From Lutibacter sp. (GTDB lineage Bacteria; Bacteroidota; Bacteroidia; Flavobacteriales; Flavobacteriaceae), in the NCBI GenBank assembly GCA_027449025.1, contig DAIDMK010000001.1:1-64000 (forward strand): a stretch of 64,000 nt of DNA, in the 5' to 3' direction. The notes beneath the pieces were generated by a model. That model was not told where the DNA came from, did no database searches, and worked only from the letters and a program-made list of their open reading frames with translations. This document shows, piece after piece, positions 35,450-42,642 of the stretch; the first letter of the stretch is position 1, and every line of letters starts with the position of its first letter. The position numbers and the translations under genes were made by a program.

Positions 35450-37186
35450 TTAAATACTACAAGATCCACCAATTTGAATTTGACTCACATGTTTTCCATG
35501 TTCATCATACAAATGCACTGCACAGGCCAAACAAGGGTCAAATGAGTGAATGGTTCTTAATATTTCAACAGGATTATTTGGATCTTCAATAGGAGTTCCA
35601 ATTAAAGCTGACTCATAAGCTGACATTTGTCCTTTTGGATCACGTGGAGAGGCATTCCAAGTAGTTGGAACTACCATTTGATAATTATCGGTTTTACCAT
35701 CTTTAATCACTATCCAGTGAGCCAAACCACCTCTAGGCGCTTCCATATATCCAACTCCTTTCGCTTCTTTAGGCCAAGTTTTCGGTTCCCATTTTTCTAA
35801 ATTAGCCATTCTAGTATCACCGTTTTTAATATTGGCAATTAACTTGTCGTAAAATTCTAATCCCCAATCGGCTAATAATTTAGATTCTAATCCTCTTGCA
35901 GCTGTTCTACCTAAAGTAGAGAATAAAGCGGTAACTGGAACATCTAATGCTTTCAAAGCTCCGTCTACTACGTTTTTAAATTCTGGTTTCCCTGAAGCAT
36001 AACCTACTAACATTCTAGATAATGGACCTACTTCCATAGGTTTTCCTTGCCATCGTGGAGTTTTTAAGAAACTATATTCTTTATCAATGTCTAAATGCTC
36101 GAACGGAGGTTTAGGACCCGTATAATTAATATTAGTTTCCCCTTCCCAAGGATGTAATCCGTTTTCTTTTCCTCCAGAATAATCATACCAAGATTTATTT
36201 ACAAATTCTTGAATTTCACTTGTATTTTCTAAATCAACTGGATGAACTTTACTTATGTCTCCATTTAAAATAACTCCTTGTGGCCATTTAAAACTTGCAG
36301 GATTTCTGTAATTATCAGTAGGTAAATCCCCATAAGATAAATAGTTGTTAAATTTAGAATCTCCAATAGCTCCCCAATCTTTATAGAAAGATGCAATGGC
36401 TAATAAATCTGGAACATAAACTTCATTAATAAATTTATGTGCATCTTTTAATAATTGACCAACATAGGCTAGGCGTTCCATATTTAAACCTCCAGCACCA
36501 TCTAAATTAATAGGACTTGCCATACCTCCAACTAAGAAATGAGGATGTGGATTTTTACCACCTAAAATAGTATGTACTTTTACAATTTCTTTTTGCCATT
36601 CTAAAGCTTCTAAATAATGTGCAACAGCCATTAAATTAACTTCTGCTGGCAATTTCATTGCTTTATGTCCCCAATATCCTTTTGCGAAAATTCCTAACTG
36701 ACCACTCTCCACAAACTTTTTAATTCGTTCTTTTACATCTGCAAAATATCCTGGTGAACTATTGTGCCATTTAGAAATACTTTGAGCTAATTCTGAAGTT
36801 GCCTTAGGATCTGCACTTAATACTTGAGTTACATCTACCCAATCTAGTGCATGTAAATGGTAAAAATGTACCACGTGATCTTGCATTGCGTGAGCAATAG
36901 TTACAATATTTCTTGTTATTTCAGCATTTGGCGGGATTACAATGTCTAATGCGTCTTCAACGCTACGTATAGATGCAATTGCATGAACGGTAGTACATAC
37001 ACCACAAGTTCGTTGAACAAATGCCCATACATCTCGTGGATCTCTGCCTTGCACTATTTTTTCCATTCCTCTTATCATTGTAGAGGAAGTATATGCATCT
37101 ACTACTTTTCCATCTTTTATTTCAGCTTCAACGCGTAAATGCCCTTCTATTCTAGTAATTGGATCTATTACAATTCTATTTGCCAT
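35450..37186 (-). CDS. hyaB: [NiFe] hydrogenase large subunit, group 1
   Basis: 578 residues. The N-terminal nickel ligands are in RTCGVCTTVHA (Cys61, Cys64) and the C-terminal pair in FDPCLACAVH (Cys552, Cys555). The tail after His558 (20 residues, ending GGSCSI) should be cut off by HyaD. Other group 1 landmarks: MIRGMEKIVQGRDPRD and RGGLAHWIVIKDGK. It holds the Ni-Fe(CN)2CO active site, oxidises H2 in the periplasm, and is co-exported with the Tat-borne small subunit 11 bp upstream. Confidence 0.97.
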   Translation of the reverse strand: MANRIVIDPITRIEGHLRVEAEIKDGKVVDAYTSSTMIRGMEKIVQGRDPRDVWAFVQRTCGVCTTVHAIASIRSVEDALDIVIPPNAEITRNIVTIAHAMQDHVVHFYHLHALDWVDVTQVLSADPKATSELAQSISKWHNSSPGYFADVKERIKKFVESGQLGIFAKGYWGHKAMKLPAEVNLMAVAHYLEALEWQKEIVKVHTILGGKNPHPHFLVGGMASPINLDGAGGLNMERLAYVGQLLKDAHKFINEVYVPDLLAIASFYKDWGAIGDSKFNNYLSYGDLPTDNYRNPASFKWPQGVILNGDISKVHPVDLENTSEIQEFVNKSWYDYSGGKENGLHPWEGETNINYTGPKPPFEHLDIDKEYSFLKTPRWQGKPMEVGPLSRMLVGYASGKPEFKNVVDGALKALDVPVTALFSTLGRTAARGLESKLLADWGLEFYDKLIANIKNGDTRMANLEKWEPKTWPKEAKGVGYMEAPRGGLAHWIVIKDGKTDNYQMVVPTTWNASPRDPKGQMSAYESALIGTPIEDPNNPVEILRTIHSFDPCLACAVHLYDEHGKHVSQIQIGGSCSI

Positions 37187-37197
37187 GATAAGTTATT

Positions 37198-38322
37198 TTA
37201 TGCTTTAATATTTTTTTCATTTTCTTCACCACATTCTTCAGCTTCTCTCAATTCTTTTTTCTTTGCGATATTGGTTGCTATTGAATGTATAACTGCCCCA
37301 CCGATAGCTGCTCCAACTACAATTTTACCAATTTTATCGGCTGTTGCTTCAATACCCATACCTGGTACATTTTCCAATCTTTCAGTAAATGGAGAATTAT
37401 CCCAGAAATCTGGCTCACTACACCCTATACAAGGATACCCTGATTTAATAGGGAAACTTACACCATTATTCCAACCCATGGTACCACATGCATTATAAGT
37501 TACTGGGCCTCTACAACCTAATTTATATAAACAGTGACCATCTTTGGCTTCTTGACTGTCAAAACTTTCGGCAAATAAGCCTGCATCAAAATAAGGTCTT
37601 CTATAACAGCTGTCATGAACTCTCTTGGCATAAAATTGTTTTGGCCTTCCTAATGAATCTAACTGTGGCAATACTCCAAAAGTTGCATAATGCATAATAA
37701 CTCCAGTCATAACTTCCCCAATTGGTGGGCAACCAGGTACTCTAATAATTGGTTTGTCCTTAATAATTGCATCTACAGGAACAGATCCTGTTGGATTAGG
37801 GTATGCTGCTTGTATACCTCCCCAAGCTGAACAACTTCCAAAAGTAATAATTGCGGCAGCACCTGCTGCTGATTCTTTCAAAATATCTATTGCAGATCTT
37901 CCAGCTATAGTACAATATACACCATCATCTTTCATTGGAATTGCGCCTTCTACAACTAATATATAGTTGCCATAATTCTCTTTCATAGATTCCTGTTTGG
38001 CTTCTTCGGCATTATGTCCTGAAGCAGCCATTAAAGTATCACTATAATCTAATGAAATATTCTCTAGTATTAAATCCGCTACTAAAGGATGATCCGAACG
38101 AATAAATGATTCCGAACAACCAGTACATTCCTGAAAGTGTTCCCAAATAACTGGAATTCGTTTTTTGGTTTCCATTGCTTTAACAACTTGCCCAACCATA
38201 CTAGATTCTAGCCCCATAAAAGCAGCCATATATGTCGTAAACTTCATAAAATCTCTACGGCTATAACCACTTTCAATAATGCTTTCATAATATGTTTTTC
38301 GATTTGCATTTTTAATAGACAT
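37198..38322 (-). CDS. hyaA: [NiFe] hydrogenase small subunit, Tat-exported
   Basis: 374 residues. A twin-arginine signal is present (RRDFMK at 22-27). Proximal cluster ligands are Cys66 and Cys69 (ECTGCSESF), then FGSCSAWGG and VPGCPP. Distal and medial cluster ligands are in HDSCYRRP, CLYKLGCRGP, YNACGTMGWN and YPCIGCSEPDFW. The two supernumerary cysteines of O2-tolerant enzymes are Gly here (CTGC, WGGIQ), so a standard [4Fe-4S] proximal cluster is expected. A C-terminal membrane helix (about 327-348) anchors it. It is the first gene of the hya operon. Confidence 0.97.
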   Translation of the reverse strand: MSIKNANRKTYYESIIESGYSRRDFMKFTTYMAAFMGLESSMVGQVVKAMETKKRIPVIWEHFQECTGCSESFIRSDHPLVADLILENISLDYSDTLMAASGHNAEEAKQESMKENYGNYILVVEGAIPMKDDGVYCTIAGRSAIDILKESAAGAAAIITFGSCSAWGGIQAAYPNPTGSVPVDAIIKDKPIIRVPGCPPIGEVMTGVIMHYATFGVLPQLDSLGRPKQFYAKRVHDSCYRRPYFDAGLFAESFDSQEAKDGHCLYKLGCRGPVTYNACGTMGWNNGVSFPIKSGYPCIGCSEPDFWDNSPFTERLENVPGMGIEATADKIGKIVVGAAIGGAVIHSIATNIAKKKELREAEECGEENEKNIKA

Positions 38323-38537
38323 ATCTAAAAGTTTTTAGTAATAAGATAGATTATTTAATTTTTTTCATATTTTTTAATGAAAAGAACGGCACTAAGTTAC
38401 AAATAATAGGTATTGATATTACACTAACTAGCTAATTTAGAACGATTTGAAATAAGAGCGATCTGCCTTTAAATGCTATAAATGTTACAATTAAAATTTA
38501 GTGATTTTATTGAATAGGTTTACAATTATATAATTTG

Positions 38538-38545
38538 TAATTTTG
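38538..38545 (+). promoter_or_regulatory. Candidate -7 element for hypA
   Basis: TAATTTTG, 34 bp upstream of the hypA ATG, within a block that shares ATTATATAATTT with the region before the metal transporter gene. No well-spaced -33 TTG is seen. Confidence 0.45.
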
Positions 38546-38578
38546 AGAGTAACTATATTGTAACGATATTATTAAAGT

Positions 38579-38920
38579 ATGCATGAATTATCAATAGCAA
38601 TTGGTATTGTTAAAATAGCTGAAGATGAAACGGCAAAAGCAAAAGCAAAACAAGTTACTAAAATTGAACTTGAAATTGGGGTTTTATCCGGTATTGAATT
38701 AGAATCTCTAAATTTTGTTTGGGAATCTGCCGTAAAAAATACAGTATTAGAATTTGCCAAGAAGGAGATTGATATTATTAAAGGAATTGGAAAATGTTTA
38801 GATTGTGATACAGAATTTGAAATGAAATATGTATATGATACATGCCCAAAATGTAAAAGTAATTTTAAAGGCATATTAAAAGGAAAAGAATTAAGAGTAA
38901 AAGCTATAGAAGTCATTTAA
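38579..38920 (+). CDS. hypA: Hydrogenase nickel incorporation protein HypA
   Basis: 113 residues beginning with the nickel-binding MHELSIA (His2, Glu3). The zinc loop has two CxxC pairs, CLDCDTEF and CPKCKS. It passes nickel to the large subunit together with HypB, whose gene begins 12 bp downstream. The gene is divergent from hyaA, the pair sharing a 256-bp intergenic region. Confidence 0.95.
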   Translation: MHELSIAIGIVKIAEDETAKAKAKQVTKIELEIGVLSGIELESLNFVWESAVKNTVLEFAKKEIDIIKGIGKCLDCDTEFEMKYVYDTCPKCKSNFKGILKGKELRVKAIEVI

Positions 38921-38932
38921 ATTTATAAAATT

Positions 38933-39760
38933 ATGTGTGGAACTTGTGGTTGCGGATCTGAAAATAATGGCCCTACAATTTTAAAACCTGGAGAGCATAT
39001 TCATGCTCATAATGAACATCAACACGAACACTCTCATGGAGAACATTCTCATTCACATCAAGAAGAACATCACCATCACGATGGTCATACACATTCTCAT
39101 GACCATAATCACAAACATAAAGTTTTAGAAATTGAGCAAGATATATTGCAAAACAATCAGGTTTTAGCAGCTAGAAATAGAGGTTATTTTGAAGCTAAAA
39201 ATATATTTGCGCTAAATATGGTCAGTTCACCGGGTTCAGGAAAAACTTCAATACTAGAAAGAACATTAACCCATTTAAAAGATGAAGTATCATTTTATGT
39301 GATTGAAGGTGACCAACAAACTTTAAATGATGCCAATAGAATCGATGCAATAAACATTCCTGTAATTCAAATAAATACAGGGAAAGGATGTCACTTAGAA
39401 AGTGATATGGTATATGATGCTGTTAAAAGGTTAAATATAAAAGACAATTCAATTTTGATGATTGAAAATGTTGGAAATCTAGTTTGCCCATCTATGTTTG
39501 ATTTAGGAGAAAGTAAGCGTGTTGTAATTATTAGTACTACTGAAGGTGAAGACAAACCAATTAAATATCCAGATATGTTTTATACTTCAGATATTTGCAT
39601 TATCAATAAAATTGATTTATTACCTTATGTAAATATTGACATTCAAAAATTAAAAAATTATGCTTTGCAAGTAAATCCAAATTTGCAATTTTTTGAAATT
39701 TCAGCTACTACGGGAGAGGGAATGGATGAATGGTATAAATGGTTGAAAAGCCCATCCTAA
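38933..39760 (+). CDS. hypB: Hydrogenase nickel GTPase HypB
   Basis: 275 residues. The N-terminal high-affinity nickel motif MCGTCGCG is followed by a histidine-rich store (about 23-62). The SIMIBI GTPase motifs are present: SSPGSGKTS (P-loop), EGDQQT, and NKIDLLPY (G4). Zinc/nickel ligand Cys and His are in GKGCHLE. It delivers or stores nickel in a GTP-dependent way with HypA. Confidence 0.96.
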   Translation: MCGTCGCGSENNGPTILKPGEHIHAHNEHQHEHSHGEHSHSHQEEHHHHDGHTHSHDHNHKHKVLEIEQDILQNNQVLAARNRGYFEAKNIFALNMVSSPGSGKTSILERTLTHLKDEVSFYVIEGDQQTLNDANRIDAINIPVIQINTGKGCHLESDMVYDAVKRLNIKDNSILMIENVGNLVCPSMFDLGESKRVVIISTTEGEDKPIKYPDMFYTSDICIINKIDLLPYVNIDIQKLKNYALQVNPNLQFFEISATTGEGMDEWYKWLKSPS

Positions 39761-39782
39761 ATCTTTCCCAAAAGGAAGGAAT

Positions 39783-39896
39783 AATTTATAAATCAAAATT
39801 CGTAAATCTAAAATTAAAAATAATGAGATTCTGAAACAAGTTCAGAATGACGATTCTAAAAAATCAAAATTCGTAATTCTAAAATCATAAATTAAC
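39783..39896. repeat. AT-rich repeats between hypB and hypC
   Basis: TCAAAATTCGTAAATCTAAA and TCAAAATTCGTAATTCTAAA occur about 74 bp apart, flanking a palindromic unit at 39828-39848. They resemble the repeats at the hypE end. Otherwise the 136-bp gap has no gene. Confidence 0.6.
39828..39848. repeat. Palindromic repeat (ATTCTGAA-ACAAG-TTCAGAAT)
   Basis: A perfect 8-bp stem with a 5-nt loop, in the wider phrase GAGATTCTGAAACAAGTTC followed by AGAATGACG. I recognise this from memory as a repeat scattered through many Bacteroidota genomes. It may also form a hairpin in the hypABC transcript. Confidence 0.6.
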
Positions 39897-40145
39897 ATGT
39901 GTTTATCAATTCCTGGAAAATTAATAGAAATAACTTCTCAACTAGATGAAGTTTTTAGAGTTGGAAAAGTCTCTTTTGATGGAATTATTAAAGAAGTGAG
40001 CTTAACTTTAGTTCCTGAAGCAGTTATTGGAGATTATGTAATGGTACATGTAGGAGCCGCAATTTCTATAATTGATGAAGATGAAGCCAAAAAAACTTTT
40101 GATATTTTGAAACAACTCGGAGAACTTCAGGATTTAGCCCCCTAA
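39897..40145 (+). CDS. hypC: Hydrogenase assembly chaperone HypC
   Basis: 82 residues beginning MCLSIPGKLIEI, with the essential Cys2 that binds the Fe(CN)2CO group and escorts it to the large subunit with HypD. The domain is a small β-barrel (VGKVSFDGIIKEVSLTLVPEAVIGDYVMVHVGAAI). It is 136 bp beyond hypB, an unusual gap filled with repeats. Its last codons and stop overlap the left arm of an inverted repeat (40137-40160). Confidence 0.95.
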   Translation: MCLSIPGKLIEITSQLDEVFRVGKVSFDGIIKEVSLTLVPEAVIGDYVMVHVGAAISIIDEDEAKKTFDILKQLGELQDLAP

Positions 40146-40325
40146 CCTTCGAAGGGGGGGAGTTAAAAGTTCAATGCTGAAAAATTAATTTATTTACTGC
40201 TTGTTTTTTTCCTTTCACCTTTAGCCTTTCACCTTTAATACCCTTGCGCCAGCTGGTACATTCACTAAAAATGTTCACTGAACATTTTCTTAACGTTCTG
40301 TCCTCCCTTCGGGGGTTAGGGGGCT
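40136..40325. repeat. Inverted repeat pair AGCCCCCTAACC / GGTTAGGGGGCT
   Basis: 40136-40160 and 40301-40325 carry the same unit (AGCCCCCTAACC followed by TTCGAAGGG or CCCGAAGGG) in opposite orientation, 165 bp apart. The left copy overlaps the end of hypC and the right one abuts the thioredoxin-like gene stop. A perfect palindrome AAAATGTTCA-C-TGAACATTTT lies between (40268-40288). It may form a large stem-loop or serve as a bidirectional stop. Confidence 0.7.
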
Positions 40326-40850
40326 TTATTCGTACGAATGTTTGTAAGGTTGGCCACTAACAATTTTCAACAAATCGGCTTCTACAGATTCTCTCGGATA
40401 TTCAACCAAACGACCAATTTCTTTATCGTTTTTGTACACAATAAAAGTAGGGACTCTTTCAATATTGAAACCTTCCTGTAAATTATCTGGGGTGGTTTTG
40501 CTTCTGTTTACGGTTATTAATTCTAAATGGCTATAGTTAAAATCTACTTCATCCAAAATTTTATACAACACGGGCGTTTGATCTTGGCTATCGCCGCACC
40601 AAGTTCCCATAAATGCTTTGATGGTTACTTCTTTTAGAAGAGGTGTCAGTTTTGCGGTAACTTCTTTGTCTGTTTCATAAGAAGTATAATTTGGCGTGAA
40701 CCACTCATTAAATGGTGCTTCAAGAAAACTTTCTTTATTGGCAACGCCAATCAAATTTCCTGAGGAATCTTTTACCGAGGTTCCAATATTTTTTTGAGCA
40801 AAACAACTCATAGTGCTTAGAATAAGGATGAAATAAAATACATTTTTCAT
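40326..40850 (-). CDS. Secreted thioredoxin-like protein with WCGDS active site
   Basis: 174 residues from the ATG at 40850 (MKNVFYFILILSTMSCFAQ, signal peptide). A thioredoxin fold follows with GTWCGDSQDQTPVLYKIL where thioredoxins have WCxxC, so the second cysteine is Ser-replaced; the cis-Pro region is FNIERVPTFIVYK. A -7 element (40872-40879) lies upstream of this start and within the alternative 8-residue extension. Such one-Cys proteins can act as thiol peroxidase-like or isomerase-like folds; the role is not determined. Confidence 0.82.
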   Translation of the reverse strand: MKNVFYFILILSTMSCFAQKNIGTSVKDSSGNLIGVANKESFLEAPFNEWFTPNYTSYETDKEVTAKLTPLLKEVTIKAFMGTWCGDSQDQTPVLYKILDEVDFNYSHLELITVNRSKTTPDNLQEGFNIERVPTFIVYKNDKEIGRLVEYPRESVEADLLKIVSGQPYKHSYE

Positions 40851-40871
40851 TGTGTAAAAATTTAATTGCGG

Positions 40872-40879
40872 CAAAACTA
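40872..40879 (-). promoter_or_regulatory. Candidate -7 element for the thioredoxin-like gene
   Basis: The minus strand reads TAGTTTTG (TAnnTTTG), 21 bp before the ATG at 40850, in the gap after gpmI. Confidence 0.4.
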
Positions 40880-40884
40880 CAAAA

Positions 40885-42402
40885 TTAAATTAAGGAATGA
40901 CGCGTCATTACTTCTGGTTTTTCAATACCCATTAATTCTAAAATTGTAGGTGCAATATCACCTAAAACGCCATCATCAATATGTTTCAATTCTTTATCTA
41001 CCAAAATTACGGGAACTGGGTTGGTAGTGTGAGAGGTGTTTGGTGTTCCATCAGGATTTATCATGGTTTCGCAATTTCCGTGATCGGCAATAATAATGGT
41101 GGTATAATCGTTTTTTAAAGCAGCAGCAACCACATCTTCCACACATTTATCAACGGCTTCACAAGCTTTTATGGCTGCTTCCATCACACCTGTATGTCCA
41201 ACCATATCGCCATTGGCAAAGTTTAAACATACAAAATCAACTGCTTTTTTGTCCAATTCAGGAATAATGGCATCGCGTATGTCAAAAGCGCTCATTTCGG
41301 GTTTTAAATCGTAAGTAGCAACTTTTGGGGACGGACATAAAATGCGGGTTTCATTTTCAAATGTTTTTTCTCTTCCTCCTGAAAAGAAAAATGTAACATG
41401 AGGGTATTTTTCTGATTCCGCAATTCTGATTTGTTTTTTGCCGACTTTTTCCAGCACTTCACCCAGTGTATTTTCTAGATTATCTGTTGTATAAATGACA
41501 TGAATATTTTTGAAAGTATCATCATAACTCGTTAAGGTTACATAATACAACGGCATTGTTTTCATTCCAAATTCAGGATAATCTTTTTGCGTTAGCACTT
41601 CTGTCAATTCTCGCCCTCTATCGGTTCTGTAATTGAAGAAAATAACAACATCATCTGCTTTAATTTGCGCTTTTGGATGACCATTTTCATCGGTCATAAT
41701 AATGGGTTTGATAAACTCATCGGTCACATCATTGGTATAACTTTTTTCGATGCTTTTAATGGCGTTGGTCGATTTTTCACCTTCGGAATTTACCATCGCA
41801 TCATAAGCCAATTTGATGCGTTCCCAGCGTTTATCTCTGTCCATTGCATAATAACGTCCAGTAATTGTAGCCAATTCACCCGTGGTTTCTTTCATATAAT
41901 TTTGGATGGTTTCAATGAAATCTATGCCCGATTTTGGATCGCAATCTCTTCCGTCTGTAAATGCGTGTATAAACACATTTTTTAAGTTATGTTCTGCAGC
42001 AACATCCAACAAACCTTTTAAATGATCAATGTGGGAATGGATGCCTCCATCGGAAACCAATCCCAACATGTGGATATTTTTATTGTTTTCTTTTGCATAA
42101 GAAATGGCATCAAGTAACGCTTTTTCTTTTCCCAGCGTTTTATTTTTAACAGCCATATTCAGCCGCACCAAGTTTTGATACACAATCCTTCCAGCACCTA
42201 AATTCATATGTCCAACTTCACTGTTTCCCATTTGTCCTTCCGGTAGTCCCACATATTCTCCGTCGGTGCGCAAACTAGCATTTGCGTACTTACCGTATAA
42301 ACTGTCTATATAAGAAGTTTTTGCATTAAAAATAGCTGAAACTTTCGGGTCTTGGGTAATTCCCCAGCCATCTAAAATCATTAAAATCACCTTTTTGTTC
42401 AT
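40885..42402 (-). CDS. gpmI: 2,3-bisphosphoglycerate-independent phosphoglycerate mutase
   Basis: 505 residues from the ATG at 42402. Alkaline-phosphatase superfamily metal sites are visible: Asp11 in MILDGWG, the phospho-Ser61 in GQMGNSEVGHMNLG, then FTDGRDCDPKSG, FADGDMVGHTG-like region (NFANGDMVGHTG) and IIADHGNCETM. It interconverts 3- and 2-phosphoglycerate in glycolysis using Mn2+. A start 27 bp earlier is less likely. The -7 element at 42429-42436 supports the chosen start. Confidence 0.96.
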   Translation of the reverse strand: MNKKVILMILDGWGITQDPKVSAIFNAKTSYIDSLYGKYANASLRTDGEYVGLPEGQMGNSEVGHMNLGAGRIVYQNLVRLNMAVKNKTLGKEKALLDAISYAKENNKNIHMLGLVSDGGIHSHIDHLKGLLDVAAEHNLKNVFIHAFTDGRDCDPKSGIDFIETIQNYMKETTGELATITGRYYAMDRDKRWERIKLAYDAMVNSEGEKSTNAIKSIEKSYTNDVTDEFIKPIIMTDENGHPKAQIKADDVVIFFNYRTDRGRELTEVLTQKDYPEFGMKTMPLYYVTLTSYDDTFKNIHVIYTTDNLENTLGEVLEKVGKKQIRIAESEKYPHVTFFFSGGREKTFENETRILCPSPKVATYDLKPEMSAFDIRDAIIPELDKKAVDFVCLNFANGDMVGHTGVMEAAIKACEAVDKCVEDVVAAALKNDYTTIIIADHGNCETMINPDGTPNTSHTTNPVPVILVDKELKHIDDGVLGDIAPTILELMGIEKPEVMTRHSLI

Positions 42403-42428
42403 AAGAATAGGATTTATTTTGAAAAACA

Positions 42429-42436
42429 CAAAGATA
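42429..42436 (-). promoter_or_regulatory. Candidate -7 element for gpmI
   Basis: The minus strand reads TATCTTTG, 26 bp before the ATG at 42402, a good match to TAnnTTTG. Confidence 0.5.
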
Positions 42437-42642
42437 CAAAGTATTCAATTGAAGCGCTTTTGATTGCATCATAAATTCTTGTAAAAATTACTAAAACGTT
42501 TGCAGAAAGCTTCCTTTCCTATTAATGAGGAATTAAGATGGAAAACTTTTTTTGAAAATAAGGAATCAAATAGGAATATTAGTTTCCGTTTTTTAAGTGG
42601 AGTTTTTAAAAATTTGTAAATTCACGGTGTAAAATGCATTAA

